From an uncultured bacterium (GTDB taxonomy: Bacteria; Elusimicrobiota; Elusimicrobia; Elusimicrobiales; Elusimicrobiaceae), in the NCBI GenBank assembly GCA_949291545.1, contig CASEWB010000011.1:116056-180055 (forward strand): a stretch of DNA of 64,000 nucleotides, read 5' to 3'. Position numbers and translations under genes: made by a program. The first letter of the stretch is position 1, and each line of letters opens with the position of its first letter. The notes beneath the pieces are model-generated. The model had not been told where the DNA came from, did not search any database, and saw nothing but the letters and a program-made list of their open reading frames with translations. Positions 1-8,816 of the stretch are shown here, one piece after another.

Positions 1-2
1 TG

Positions 3-746
3 GCCCTGTTTGATGCGGGCGTGCCGATGAAATCGGCCTGCTCCGGCATTGCGATGGGCGCCATCTCCGGCGAAGGCAAATTTGTAGTGCTCTCCGATAT
101 TATGGGCCTGGAAGACCACCTGGGCGATATGGACTTTAAACTGACCGGTTCCCGCAAGGGTATTACGGCGTTCCAGATGGACGTAAAACTCAAAACGGGT
201 ATTCCGCTGGACGTTTTGCGCCAAGCCATCTCCCAAGCCACTAAAGGCCGTATGTTCATTATGGACCATATGGAAAAAACCATTGCCGAACCGAAAAAAG
301 CCATTTCCCGCTTTGCTCCGATTATCTACAAGATGCGGATCCCGGTGGACAAAATCGGCGCTTTGATCGGCCCCGGCGGCAAGAACATCAAACGCATTAC
401 GGAATCTACCGAAGCCAAGATTGATATTGCTGAAGACGGTATCGTTACCATCGCTGCCGCCAACAGCGACCGATTGGACCAGGCCAAAGCCGAAATTGAA
501 ATGATGACTGCTGAACCCGAAGTAAACAAAATTTACAAAGGCAAAGTAGTTTCCATTCAGCCTTTCGGCGCGTTTGTGGAAATCCTGCCCGGCAAGGACG
601 GACTGCTGCACATTTCCGAAATTGAAAAACACCGCATCAACAAGGTGGAAGACGTGCTCAAACTCGGCGACATTGTAGAAGTAAAATGCGTCGAAATTGA
701 CAATAACGGAAAAGTGAGACTTTCCAGAAAAGCCTTGCTCAAATAG
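3..746 (+). CDS. pnp: polyribonucleotide nucleotidyltransferase (PNPase), 3' part
   Basis: This is the C-terminal part of PNPase, the phosphorolytic 3'-5' exoribonuclease of the cytoplasmic RNA degradosome; the 5' end lies outside the window and the frame is open from base 3. The visible part holds the end of the second RNase PH domain (about nt 3-260), a KH domain with the IGPGGKNIK loop (about nt 330-490), and an S1 domain ending in VRLSRKALL (about nt 530-740). This domain order is diagnostic. It ends in TAG and is followed at once by a strong intrinsic terminator, so it is the last gene of its transcript. Confidence 0.97.
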   Translation, partial: ALFDAGVPMKSACSGIAMGAISGEGKFVVLSDIMGLEDHLGDMDFKLTGSRKGITAFQMDVKLKTGIPLDVLRQAISQATKGRMFIMDHMEKTIAEPKKAISRFAPIIYKMRIPVDKIGALIGPGGKNIKRITESTEAKIDIAEDGIVTIAAANSDRLDQAKAEIEMMTAEPEVNKIYKGKVVSIQPFGAFVEILPGKDGLLHISEIEKHRINKVEDVLKLGDIVEVKCVEIDNNGKVRLSRKALLK

Positions 747-762
747 TTTCTAAGTCACACAG

Positions 763-801
763 ATCCCCGGGGAGTAACATTCCCCGGGGATTTTGTTTTT
801 T
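763..801 (+). terminator. intrinsic terminator after pnp
   Basis: An 11-bp perfect stem (ATCCCCGGGGA / TCCCCGGGGAT) around a 7-nt loop is followed by a T-rich tract. It separates pnp from the nucleotidyltransferase gene. Confidence 0.93.
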
Positions 802-814
802 AGAGGGGAAAAAT

Positions 815-1477
815 ATGTCTTTTGATATAGCGCACTGGATGGACGAACTCGTCCGCCGCCTGCAAGACACTTTTGGCGCCCGGTTGGCGGCTGTTGGATT
901 GCAAGGCAGTTTTAAAAGGGGGGACTATCACCCCCACAGCGATATAGATGCGGTCGTTATTTTGGATACGCTCTCCCCGGCCGACATAGCCGTCTATAAA
1001 ACCTTACTGCGCCAAATGCCTCAATCGGCACACCCCGTGTGCGGTTTTTTGGGGGGAAAAGAAGACCTGAAAAACTGGTCCCGCGCGGAGCTTTTTCAAT
1101 TTGCACAGGATACCCGCCTGTATTATGGCTTGCTGGAAAGCATCGTTCTGCCGCCCACCCGCACCGATGCCCTGCAGGCCGTTAAAAACGGGGCAGGAAC
1201 GGTTTACCACGCATTGGTGCACACTTGGGTACATGGAACATTAACAGCGGCTTTTTTGCAGGAATTAGGGAAAAATATGTTTTTCACCCTCCAAGCGGCG
1301 CACTATGTGCGCACGGGGCAATATATTTCCGACAAAAACACCCTCCTGCGCAGTTTATCCAGCCCCGAAGAACAGGCCGCCCTGCGCCTGTTGCAAACCC
1401 CGCCGGAGGAAAGCCAACTGCCAAAAGCGGCGCATACCTTATTGCGTTGTTGCCAGCAACTTTTGGCCCTTGCCTAA
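815..1477 (+). CDS. nucleotidyltransferase-domain protein
   Basis: A 220-aa cytoplasmic protein of the DNA polymerase beta-like nucleotidyltransferase superfamily. The motif GSFKRGDYHPHSDID (residues about 30-44) fits the G-S-x-x-R-G ... S-D-I-D signature, with the two aspartates as metal ligands. The rest is helical and may be a substrate-binding HEPN-like or kanamycin-nucleotidyltransferase-like C-terminal domain; the substrate cannot be read from sequence. The start follows GAGGGGAA with good spacing. The stop overlaps the regulatory element of the next gene. It could be an aminoglycoside-type or protein/RNA nucleotidyltransferase; only the superfamily is safe. Confidence 0.75.
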   Translation: MSFDIAHWMDELVRRLQDTFGARLAAVGLQGSFKRGDYHPHSDIDAVVILDTLSPADIAVYKTLLRQMPQSAHPVCGFLGGKEDLKNWSRAELFQFAQDTRLYYGLLESIVLPPTRTDALQAVKNGAGTVYHALVHTWVHGTLTAAFLQELGKNMFFTLQAAHYVRTGQYISDKNTLLRSLSSPEEQAALRLLQTPPEESQLPKAAHTLLRCCQQLLALA

Positions 1478-1528
1478 AAGACCCATGCTATTTGACCCTT
1501 GTCCGTATCGAAAACAAACTGATACTAT
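1476..1528 (+). promoter_or_regulatory. promoter with conserved element, copy C
   Basis: AAAAGACCCA (1476-1485) and TTTGACCCTTGT (1491-1502) match the half-sites of the two better copies at 28275-28338 and 45063-45130, with a shorter spacer. A -35 TTGTCC (1499-1504) and -10 TACTAT (1523-1528) lie 18 nt apart, upstream of a secreted-protein gene. This copy is more degenerate than the other two. Confidence 0.5.
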
Positions 1529-1549
1529 TTATTAATAGGAGGAGCCAAA

Positions 1550-2512
1550 ATGAAACTTTTTAAATTAGCCGCTATGGCTTGCTTGTTGGCGCCGGTATGC
1601 GCCCAAGCCCAAGCCACTAAAACGATTCCGCTGGGCGGAAACTGGGGACTGGATACAAAAATTCCCGTCACTTTTGATAATGCTTCTTTTGCTAAACAAT
1701 TTGCCTCTAAAATGAACGCCCTGCGCGCAATGCAGGCCGCCAACAATGCACCTGTTGCTGTCAGTTTGCCTGCCCAGCCCGAAGCCGTCGAGCAACCCGT
1801 AGACAAAACGCTTTACACCCGGGATATCGTCAGCCGGGAAGAAATCCTTAAGTCCGAAGCTTACCAAGTTACGCCCGTGCGGGAGTGGTATGTAAAAAAG
1901 AACTCTCCCAGTGCCTGTAAATTTTACAAAGGCTGGCTGGCCAGCGAGGATATGTCCTTTGTACAAAAAGGGGAAGCCCGCCGCTCCTGCGAAAGCACCA
2001 TGGACAAAAAATACCAAACCCATACCTGTGCTATCTGCGGCCAGCCGATTAATGGCGCCTGCGGGGCCGTGTCTACTTGGAAAGACGCCCAAGGCACCCA
2101 TTACGCCCACGCCGATTGCTTTGCCGCCCAACGCCACCAAGCGGCCCAAAACGCCCTGCTGCAAAACCTGGATATTACGGAGGAACGCTGCGAAGCTTTC
2201 GACCGCCAACAACAGCAGCGCCTCGCCGCTCAGCAGCAGTTAATGGCACAAATGAAAGACGCTTCGGAAGCTATCACCCTGCAAGCTGCGCAAGCGCCAA
2301 CGGTCACTTTCCAGCCTGGTACGCGCCCGCTTAAAAAAGTCCGCCGGGAAGTAAACCGCTTCACTGCCCGCTACCAAGACGAATTGACCGCCGCGGCCAA
2401 AGCCAAACACAACGGCCAACCCTTGACCGCCAAACAAGTACAGCTGGTTCAAAAATTAAACGACCTGAGGGCCGAATTGCAACGGGCCGTTGAAAGAGAA
2501 CAAGCCCAATAA
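1550..2512 (+). CDS. secreted protein with CxxC/His cluster, unknown function
   Basis: A 320-aa protein with a clear signal peptide (about residues 1-22, cut after AQA). I do not recognise the family. The middle holds a C-x2-C ... C ... H-x-H-x2-C cluster (CAICGQPINGACG, then HYAHADC), which looks like a small zinc-ribbon or treble-clef fold in an exported protein. The C-terminal third is rich in Gln, Ala and charged residues and probably helical. A GGAGG ribosome site precedes the ATG. It stands alone between a conserved promoter element and a terminator, so it is likely monocistronic. Confidence 0.7.
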   Translation: MKLFKLAAMACLLAPVCAQAQATKTIPLGGNWGLDTKIPVTFDNASFAKQFASKMNALRAMQAANNAPVAVSLPAQPEAVEQPVDKTLYTRDIVSREEILKSEAYQVTPVREWYVKKNSPSACKFYKGWLASEDMSFVQKGEARRSCESTMDKKYQTHTCAICGQPINGACGAVSTWKDAQGTHYAHADCFAAQRHQAAQNALLQNLDITEERCEAFDRQQQQRLAAQQQLMAQMKDASEAITLQAAQAPTVTFQPGTRPLKKVRREVNRFTARYQDELTAAAKAKHNGQPLTAKQVQLVQKLNDLRAELQRAVEREQAQ

Positions 2513-2516
2513 TTTT

Positions 2517-2541
2517 AAACCCCGGTTCGCCGGGGTTTTTT
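2517..2541 (+). terminator. intrinsic terminator
   Basis: AAACCCCGG-ttcg-CCGGGGTTT stem with a UUCG-type tetraloop and a T tract directly after the secreted-protein stop. Confidence 0.93.
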
Positions 2542-2615
2542 ATGCCTTGTGGACATGTTTGCACCGTCCGCCTGCCGGGGCCCCTTTCTTGGAGTAAAAA
2601 CCTGCGCCGCCCGCG

Positions 2616-2643
2616 CCGACATACCGCTGCAGTTTGGTATAAT
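2616..2643 (+). promoter_or_regulatory. promoter placing the TSS at the start codon (leaderless)
   Basis: TATAAT (2638-2643) lies 6 nt before the ATG at 2650, with CCGACA (2616-2621) 16 nt upstream as a possible -35. There is no Shine-Dalgarno between them. A usual +7 start would place the TSS at the A of ATG. Confidence 0.6.
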
Positions 2644-2649
2644 TTACAT

Positions 2650-4068
2650 ATGGTTTGCTTTACGTCTTTTGCGCGGCGGATTTTTCCGCGCGCGGTGGTT
2701 ATTTTATGCCTGCTCCTGCTGGCGGCGGGGTGCAACTATCACGGGCGGATCAAGCGCGGCATCTACCAAACGCCTTCGTTTGACGACAAAATAGAAGCGC
2801 GCGTGATGGTAGTGGCCGACAAATACATTCAACATTCTTTCACGTTTAAGGACCGCAACCTGACGCCGATCAACGCTTACATTATCCGTGTGGACGACGG
2901 CGCCGCTGTGGCCGCAGCCGACGCCTTGGGAACCCTTTTTAGCGAGGTGGACGTCAACCTTTATAAATACCGCCGAAATTACGACTATATCGCCGAGCTG
3001 GATTATAAAGTGGAAGAAGACAACGACTCGTTCTACCGTCCGGAAGCGGAAAACGGGCTGATTTTCTTTCGTAAATACATTGTCCCTAAGTTCCACACAT
3101 ACGTCATTTTAACGCTGCGCGATCCGCACACCCGCCAGCCGATAATCCAACTGGCGGAAGATAGAGTCAGTTATTTGTCGTTTAATAACACCGCCATCGG
3201 TATTTATTGGCTAAACAAAATGACGCTTTCGCTTTTGTTCCCGGTTATGGCGCCGGCCTACACTTCGGCCGCGGGCAACAGCATACGCAAAACGCTGGAA
3301 GAAGACCTGCGCGCCTGCCTGCGCCGCATTATGAAAAATTTGGAAGAAAACCGCGTCCTTTTTATGCCCGGCCAGTCGGCCGGACACCCCCGCAACGACG
3401 GCCCCTACCGCAAACTATTGGAAAAAACGCTCTATGTGGAAACGCCCGCCGGCCACGGAACGGGCTTTTTTATCAGTCCGAACGGTTATTTTATCACCAA
3501 TGCACACGTCGTGGAAAACTACCGCGACGCGCGTTATTATCTGTATGAAGATCTACCCATTGACCCGCACCGCGCCGAACCGCCTTTCCGCTATGCGCGG
3601 GTGGTAAAAGTCAATCACGCGCGGGATTTGGCGCTTCTTAAGGCAGAGGGGAACTTTCCGTATTTTAAATTGGACAGCGACCGCTCCCACTACAAAACGG
3701 GGGAAAACGTCCTGGCGTTGGGTAACCCCAAAACCGAGCAGTTCTCCGTTACAAAAGGCATTATCAGCGCCCTAAAAAGCAACAACGGCCTGGACGTAAT
3801 CCAAACCGATGCCGCCATCAGCAGCGGCAACAGCGGGGGCCCGCTGGTGCTGCAAAAAACGGGCGAAGTAGTAGGGGTAAACCAAAAGGTTATCAAGCCC
3901 CATTTGGCGGAGAACATCGGCTTTGCCATCACCGCTTTTGAAGTAAAACGAACGCTGGATATCGACCAGCCCATAGACGAAGAAAAACTCCGCCGGGAAG
4001 AAGTTTTATCCCTCCCGCAAACGCGCCGCGCGCCGGAGGATATGTATCAAAACGAAAAAATTATGTAA
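2650..4068 (+). CDS. HtrA/S1C-type serine protease, predicted lipoprotein
   Basis: A 472-aa lipoprotein with a long hydrophobic signal ending in LLAAGC (lipobox). The N-terminal domain of about 230 residues is of unknown type. The C-terminal trypsin-like domain carries the full triad: His286 (TNAHVV), Asp326 (ARDLALLK) and Ser395 (SGNSGGPLV). No PDZ domain follows, unlike DegP/DegS. I chose the ATG at 2650 rather than an upstream start because the signal peptide then begins at the N-terminus and a perfect -10 sits just before it. It probably acts in the periplasm in protein quality control or processing. It is bounded by a terminator upstream and by accB downstream. Confidence 0.85.
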   Translation: MVCFTSFARRIFPRAVVILCLLLLAAGCNYHGRIKRGIYQTPSFDDKIEARVMVVADKYIQHSFTFKDRNLTPINAYIIRVDDGAAVAAADALGTLFSEVDVNLYKYRRNYDYIAELDYKVEEDNDSFYRPEAENGLIFFRKYIVPKFHTYVILTLRDPHTRQPIIQLAEDRVSYLSFNNTAIGIYWLNKMTLSLLFPVMAPAYTSAAGNSIRKTLEEDLRACLRRIMKNLEENRVLFMPGQSAGHPRNDGPYRKLLEKTLYVETPAGHGTGFFISPNGYFITNAHVVENYRDARYYLYEDLPIDPHRAEPPFRYARVVKVNHARDLALLKAEGNFPYFKLDSDRSHYKTGENVLALGNPKTEQFSVTKGIISALKSNNGLDVIQTDAAISSGNSGGPLVLQKTGEVVGVNQKVIKPHLAENIGFAITAFEVKRTLDIDQPIDEEKLRREEVLSLPQTRRAPEDMYQNEKIM

Positions 4069-4119
4069 AATAAATAAAAGCAGTTTTGGTATCAATCTGA
4101 AACAGAGGTTATTTCTTTT

Positions 4120-4635
4120 ATGAAAAAAACAGCAACCAAAAAAGCGGCTTCGGCCAAAAAAGCCAACGAAGTTCGTAAGCCCGCCGTAAAGGAATCCCCG
4201 ATTTTAAAGGAAGTCAAACAACTTTACGGTTTTATGCAGGACAACAATTTGGACACCATTGAATACGACCAAAAAGGTTTGTACCTGCGCTTGGTAAAAG
4301 CCAAACCCGCCGTGGTGCCGGTGCCCGTTAGCGTGGGTGCTGTAGCTGGGCAGTCTGCCGCTGCTGGTGCGCCTGTGCCGGTGCAGGAACAGTATAAAGA
4401 AGTAATCAAATCGTCCTTAATGGGTATCTTCTTCCGTGGGTCCACTCCTTCGGCCCCGCCGTTTGTAAAAGAAGGCGCCCGGGTGGAAAAAGGCGACGTC
4501 ATTTGCTTGATTGAAGCTATGAAAGTATTTAACGAAATGCGTGCGGATTTCCCGTGCATTATCAAAAAAGTACTGGTGGAAAACGGCAAACCCGTCAAAC
4601 AGGGTGATGCGCTGTTCGCCATTGAACGGGTATAA
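4120..4635 (+). CDS. accB: acetyl-CoA carboxylase biotin carboxyl carrier protein
   Basis: A 171-aa BCCP, the swinging-arm subunit of acetyl-CoA carboxylase for fatty-acid synthesis. The C-terminal biotinyl domain has the EAMKVFNEM motif with Lys135 as the biotinylation site. The N-terminal region is Lys/Ala-rich, followed by the usual helix and a Pro/Val/Ala-rich linker. No accC is next to it, unlike the common accBC operon; instead it is coupled (2-nt gap) to a small winged-helix gene. Confidence 0.96.
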   Translation: MKKTATKKAASAKKANEVRKPAVKESPILKEVKQLYGFMQDNNLDTIEYDQKGLYLRLVKAKPAVVPVPVSVGAVAGQSAAAGAPVPVQEQYKEVIKSSLMGIFFRGSTPSAPPFVKEGARVEKGDVICLIEAMKVFNEMRADFPCIIKKVLVENGKPVKQGDALFAIERV

Positions 4636-4637
4636 GT

Positions 4638-4892
4638 ATGACGCCTTTACAAGAAAACATTCAAACGGCGACTACCCGTATTACCGAATACTTGACGGAA
4701 CACAAAACCGCTACTTCGTGGCAGCTTAAAATTATGTTTCGCTTGTCCAGTTCGGTGCTTTATTTGGCGTTAGGGGCCCTGCTGAACCAAGGGAAAATCT
4801 CCCTGGAAGCAGACGGGATTAATTACCACGTCACTTGGGGGCAAGAGCCCGCTTCGGTTCCGCCGGCAACGCCTATTCAAGAAAATATGTAA
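4638..4892 (+). CDS. small winged-helix protein (DUF2582-like)
   Basis: An 84-aa protein starting 2 nt after accB. The pattern of helix, TSWQLKIMF, then SSSVLYLALGALLNQGKISL resembles the winged helix-turn-helix family DUF2582, found in Bacteroidetes and Elusimicrobiota among others. The coupling suggests co-expression with accB and possibly a role in regulating lipid synthesis, but this is inference. The terminator follows immediately. Confidence 0.7.
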   Translation: MTPLQENIQTATTRITEYLTEHKTATSWQLKIMFRLSSSVLYLALGALLNQGKISLEADGINYHVTWGQEPASVPPATPIQENM

Positions 4893-4897
4893 TGCTA

Positions 4898-4922
4898 AAC
4901 CCCGCTTCGGCGGGGTTTTTTA
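4898..4922 (+). terminator. intrinsic terminator after accB unit
   Basis: AACCCCGC-ttcg-GCGGGGTT stem followed by a T run. Confidence 0.93.
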
Positions 4923-5122
4923 TGTCTGTGCCCCGTTTTAGCCGCACCTGCCTGCACCGCTGAGCCGGATTTTCAAAAGGCGGGGCAACCACCCTTCCCA
5001 AAATTATTTATTCCGCGCCTCTTTTGCGCCTTTTTTCCAATCGGCTGCGCCCAAGCGCCCAGGCAGGAAACACAATCCTTTTTTGGGACGGCGGAAATTT
5101 CCCCATACTTCGTAAAAAAATG

Positions 5123-5128
5123 TAAAAT
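5123..5128 (+). promoter_or_regulatory. -10 box of ftsK operon, leaderless arrangement
   Basis: TAAAAT ends 7 nt before the ftsK ATG (5136) in an A-rich stretch with no ribosome-binding site. No convincing -35 was seen. Confidence 0.45.
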
Positions 5129-5135
5129 AAATAAT

Positions 5136-7445
5136 ATGCCAAAGTATTATTACGCCGCAAAAAAATCCAAAAAGAAAACCAAGAAAACATCCTCCCGCGC
5201 TTGGATGCGCACGGCCTTATATATTTTAGCCGGCGCCTTATGCCTGTGGTTGTTTTGTATTCTTTGGTTTAATATTTCCAAAGGGCCTGCCGGGGAAGCC
5301 GCCGCCTCTTATCTGTCCCAATTATTAGGGCAGGGGGCCGGGCTTATTCCGCTGTTTTTGGCCTATTGGTTAATCCAAACCGTGCGTAATAAAAGCACCT
5401 CGTTTTTATTCTTTTTGCTGGGGGCTTCCGTCACACTGGCGGCGTTTTCCAGTTTATTAACGCTTTTAAAGCTTATTTTTACCGATTCCCTTATCAGCGG
5501 CGGCCGGGTAGGGCAAACCCTCTTTTACGCTTTAAAAGGGGTAAGCGGCACGGTGGGGGCAACCGTGTTTTCGCTGGCGTTGCTGTTGGTGGGGGTGCAT
5601 ATGCTGTTTGCCATTCCCTGGTCGGTAATTTTGCAAAAAACGGTGGAGTTTATCCGCAATGATTTTGACGGCTGGCTGGACGCCCGCGCCGAATTGAAAC
5701 AACGCGTAAGCGAAGGACGCAGCGAACTAAAAGAAAAATCCGCCAAAGACGCTATCCGCCCGGTGGCGGAAGAAATCCACGAAGCGCCGGAAATCCACCG
5801 CTCCAAACCGGAAATCCGCCGCCCGGTGGCGGAGCAAATCACGCTGCCCCGCCACGAAGAAATGGCCGCCGGACATACGTTGCCGGAGCCGGCCGAACAA
5901 CCTGCCGAACAAAACGGCGAAGTGAAAAAATTTGATCCTAAAACCTTTGTCCTGCCCTCCCTTGATTTGCTTAACGACCCGGTGGGGGACGGCATTGTGG
6001 GGCCGACGGACGACGAAATCGCTCAAGCCACCCGCCGCCTGGAAGACACCTTAAAAAGTTTTGATATCCGCGCCAGCGTGACGGGCGTATCGCCGGGGCC
6101 GGTAGTCACCCGCTACGAAATCAAGCCCGATCCGGGCGTTACCATAGCCTCTATCACGGCCCGCACGCAGGATATTCAGGCCAGTATGGAAGCGCGCGCA
6201 ATCCGCGTGCAGGCTCCTATTCCGGGCAAAAACGCCGTCGGGTTTGAAATTCCCAACGAACGCCCGGTAATGGTAACTATGAAGGAGATTCTCCAATCCC
6301 CTGTTTATGCCGCATCCAAAGCCGTCATTCCTATTGCTTTGGGCCGTTATGCCGATGGCAATCCGGCCGGCTCTGTAGCCGAAAAATGGCCGCATATTTT
6401 GATTGCCGGCGCCACCAACAGCGGTAAATCCATTTGTTTGCATACGATTATTATGTCCATCTTATACAAACACCGCCCGGACGAAGTAAAATTTTTAATG
6501 ATTGACCCCAAACGCGTGGAACTGACCCTCTATGAAGGGATTCCGTACCTGTACGACCCTAAAACTTCGTGTGACGATGTGGACGTGGTAACCGATGCCC
6601 CCGGGGCGGCAAAATCGTTGCAGATGCTGGTAAAAGTAATGGAAAAACGCCTGCAAATTATGCAGCTGGCAAAAGTTAAAAACATCGAAGGTTACAACCA
6701 GTGGGCCCAGCAAAATAACGAAGAAAAAATGTTCTACATTTTTGTCATTATAGACGAAATGGCCGACTTGATGCTCCAAACCAAGGCCTCGATTGAAGAT
6801 TCCGTCCAGCGTTTGGCGCAAATGGGCCGCGCACTGGGGATCCACCTTATTTTGTGCACGCAGCGGCCGTCTGTAAAGGTGGTTACGGGCGTTATTAAGG
6901 CCAACCTGCCCTCGCGCATTGCATTGCAGGTAGCGTCGTCTATCGACTCGAAAGTTATTTTGGACGCTACCGGTGCGGAAGATTTGCTGGGAAAAGGCGA
7001 TATGCTGTTCCAAAGCACGTCCGACAAAACACCCCTGCGTATCCAAGGGGCGTATGTATCGGAAAAAGAAATCAAAGCGGTGGCCGATTTCCTGCGCGCA
7101 CAAGGCGGGCCGGACTACCCGGTGCAAATCGTGGCGGAACACAACCCCAACCAACGCCCGCAGGACGGACTAGGCACCAGCCCGGAAGAATTAATTCAAG
7201 CGCTCAATTTGATTAAAGAACGCCGCCGGGTATCGCAAGATTTGCTAAAAGCGCATTTTGGTTCCAGCGCGCGCGCGACCAATATGTTAAGCGTACTGGA
7301 AATGAAAGGGTATATTTCGAAACCGGAAGGTTCCAACCGCTGGGAAATTCATTACGAAATGATTGACCAGGCGCTGGAGGAATTAAACTCACTGCCGTAC
7401 GACAAAAATTATCAGGAAGAGACCTATGAAACTGTGTATAGATAA
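5136..7445 (+). CDS. ftsK: DNA translocase FtsK/SpoIIIE
   Basis: A 769-aa septal DNA pump for chromosome segregation at division. A Lys-rich N-terminus is followed by four or five membrane segments (about residues 22-170), a charged linker, and the motor domain with Walker A GATNSGKS (Lys431), Walker B FVIIDEMADL, and the LPSRIALQV region. The C-terminal gamma winged-helix (about residues 695-760), which reads KOPS sites, is present. The linker is short compared with the E. coli protein. It heads a nine-gene run of envelope genes; its 3' end overlaps the next gene by 20 nt. Confidence 0.96.
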   Translation: MPKYYYAAKKSKKKTKKTSSRAWMRTALYILAGALCLWLFCILWFNISKGPAGEAAASYLSQLLGQGAGLIPLFLAYWLIQTVRNKSTSFLFFLLGASVTLAAFSSLLTLLKLIFTDSLISGGRVGQTLFYALKGVSGTVGATVFSLALLLVGVHMLFAIPWSVILQKTVEFIRNDFDGWLDARAELKQRVSEGRSELKEKSAKDAIRPVAEEIHEAPEIHRSKPEIRRPVAEQITLPRHEEMAAGHTLPEPAEQPAEQNGEVKKFDPKTFVLPSLDLLNDPVGDGIVGPTDDEIAQATRRLEDTLKSFDIRASVTGVSPGPVVTRYEIKPDPGVTIASITARTQDIQASMEARAIRVQAPIPGKNAVGFEIPNERPVMVTMKEILQSPVYAASKAVIPIALGRYADGNPAGSVAEKWPHILIAGATNSGKSICLHTIIMSILYKHRPDEVKFLMIDPKRVELTLYEGIPYLYDPKTSCDDVDVVTDAPGAAKSLQMLVKVMEKRLQIMQLAKVKNIEGYNQWAQQNNEEKMFYIFVIIDEMADLMLQTKASIEDSVQRLAQMGRALGIHLILCTQRPSVKVVTGVIKANLPSRIALQVASSIDSKVILDATGAEDLLGKGDMLFQSTSDKTPLRIQGAYVSEKEIKAVADFLRAQGGPDYPVQIVAEHNPNQRPQDGLGTSPEELIQALNLIKERRRVSQDLLKAHFGSSARATNMLSVLEMKGYISKPEGSNRWEIHYEMIDQALEELNSLPYDKNYQEETYETVYR

Positions 7446-8199
7446 ACTATTTCCCGCCGTATGCGCGGCCCTGTTGATGGCCGCGTGTTCGGATTCTAAC
7501 CCCTCTGTGCCGGAACCTGCCCCGCAGGCGCCCGCGGCGCCCACCGCAGTACAGCAGCCGGAACCAGAACAACCCGCCCCGAAAGCAGCGGCCCCGGCCC
7601 AGCAGCCTGCCAAACCCGAAACCAAACCGTCCGTGCCGGATTTGTCTGCCGAAGAATTAGCCGCCCGCCTGAAACAGTGGGATAAAAAACTAAATACTTT
7701 GGAAACCGATTTTATACAAAACACCTCTTACGACGGGGTGGACGTCAGCCGTTCGAAAGGAAAATTATTTTATGACCGCACCAAAAACCGCTTGCGGTTG
7801 GATACCTTAAATCCGCACAACCTGCCGGAGCAAACGGCCATTACGGACAAAAAAGACATTGCTATTTTGGACGAAAACCACCAGCACGTTACCACCTTGT
7901 CGTGGGCGGAATGGCAGCAAGGCCAGCCCAACCAAGCGCTGTTTGATTTTGGCAATTATACCGCCTTGGTGGACCGCCATAACGCTTCCGTGGAAAGCCA
8001 GGACGCCCAAACAGCCGTACTGGTGCTTGCCCCCAAAGAAGGGGAAGATTACACCCTTTATTTAACGCTTTCCAAAAAAGATTATTTCCCGCAAACCATT
8101 ACCATTCGCTCCGAATTAATGGTTACGCGGGCCGATTTAAAAAACACCCACAAAAATACGCCGCTCCCGGCGGACGTATTCGGAGGATTCCATAAATGA
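7426..8199 (+). CDS. LolA-like outer-membrane lipoprotein carrier, itself a predicted lipoprotein
   Basis: A 257-aa exported protein. The C-terminal approx. 180 residues match the LolA/LolB-like fold (LETDFIQNTSYDGV, then GKLFYDRTKNRLRLD, GEDYTLYLTL). Classical LolA is soluble in the periplasm; here the signal peptide ends in LLMAAC (Cys21), a lipobox, followed by an approx. 50-residue Pro/Ala/Gln linker. It may work as a tethered carrier or a LolB-like acceptor. It overlaps ftsK by 20 nt and pgsA by 4 nt (ATGA), so it is translationally coupled. Confidence 0.8.
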   Translation: MKLCIDKLFPAVCAALLMAACSDSNPSVPEPAPQAPAAPTAVQQPEPEQPAPKAAAPAQQPAKPETKPSVPDLSAEELAARLKQWDKKLNTLETDFIQNTSYDGVDVSRSKGKLFYDRTKNRLRLDTLNPHNLPEQTAITDKKDIAILDENHQHVTTLSWAEWQQGQPNQALFDFGNYTALVDRHNASVESQDAQTAVLVLAPKEGEDYTLYLTLSKKDYFPQTITIRSELMVTRADLKNTHKNTPLPADVFGGFHK

Positions 8200-8816
8200 T
8201 GACGCTTGCTAACAAAATTACGCTTACGCGCGCGGCGCTGGCTATTGTAATGTTTTTGTTTATCATAATGCCTTTTGGCTGGGCGCGCTTATTTGCTACG
8301 CTTATTTTTATTATTGCCGCCAGCACGGATTGGGTGGACGGCAAAATAGCTAGAGAAACCAACACCATTACGCCTTTTGGCGCCATTGTGGACCCGTTTG
8401 TGGACAAAATTTTAGTGGCGGCGGCGTTTTTTGCCTTTGTCGGCATTAAAGAATTGGATATCCCAATTTGGGCCGTATTCTTTATTTTGCTGCGGGAACT
8501 GATGATTTCCACCCTGCGCGTCATTGCCGCACTGGAAGGCAAAGTGATGGCAGCCGAGCGGTGGGGGAAATTCAAAACCGTTATTCAAATGACGGCCGTA
8601 GGAACGATTTTCTTTGTGTTGGACGTATACCACCTGTCCCACATTTTAACGGGCGGCGCAAAAAGCACCTGCATTATTTTGTTTATTACCCTGCAAAAAG
8701 TACCTTATGCCATCACGGCTATTGCCGCGGTAATTACTTGGATTAGCGCGATTTCGTACTTAAAAAACAACTGGGAGCTGCTTAAAAAATCCTGGAGCCT
8801 GCCTGTATGCAAATAA
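8196..8816 (+). CDS. pgsA: CDP-diacylglycerol--glycerol-3-phosphate 3-phosphatidyltransferase
   Basis: A 206-aa inner-membrane CDP-alcohol phosphatidyltransferase that makes phosphatidylglycerophosphate. The signature D-G-x2-A-R-x8-G-x3-D-x3-D is complete (from Asp48: DGKIAR ... FGAIVDPFVD). Several membrane helices are evident. It overlaps the preceding gene by 4 nt and the pgpA gene by 10 nt; the pair catalyses consecutive steps of phosphatidylglycerol synthesis. There are two ATG codons in tandem; either may be the start. Confidence 0.95.
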   Translation: MMTLANKITLTRAALAIVMFLFIIMPFGWARLFATLIFIIAASTDWVDGKIARETNTITPFGAIVDPFVDKILVAAAFFAFVGIKELDIPIWAVFFILLRELMISTLRVIAALEGKVMAAERWGKFKTVIQMTAVGTIFFVLDVYHLSHILTGGAKSTCIILFITLQKVPYAITAIAAVITWISAISYLKNNWELLKKSWSLPVCK

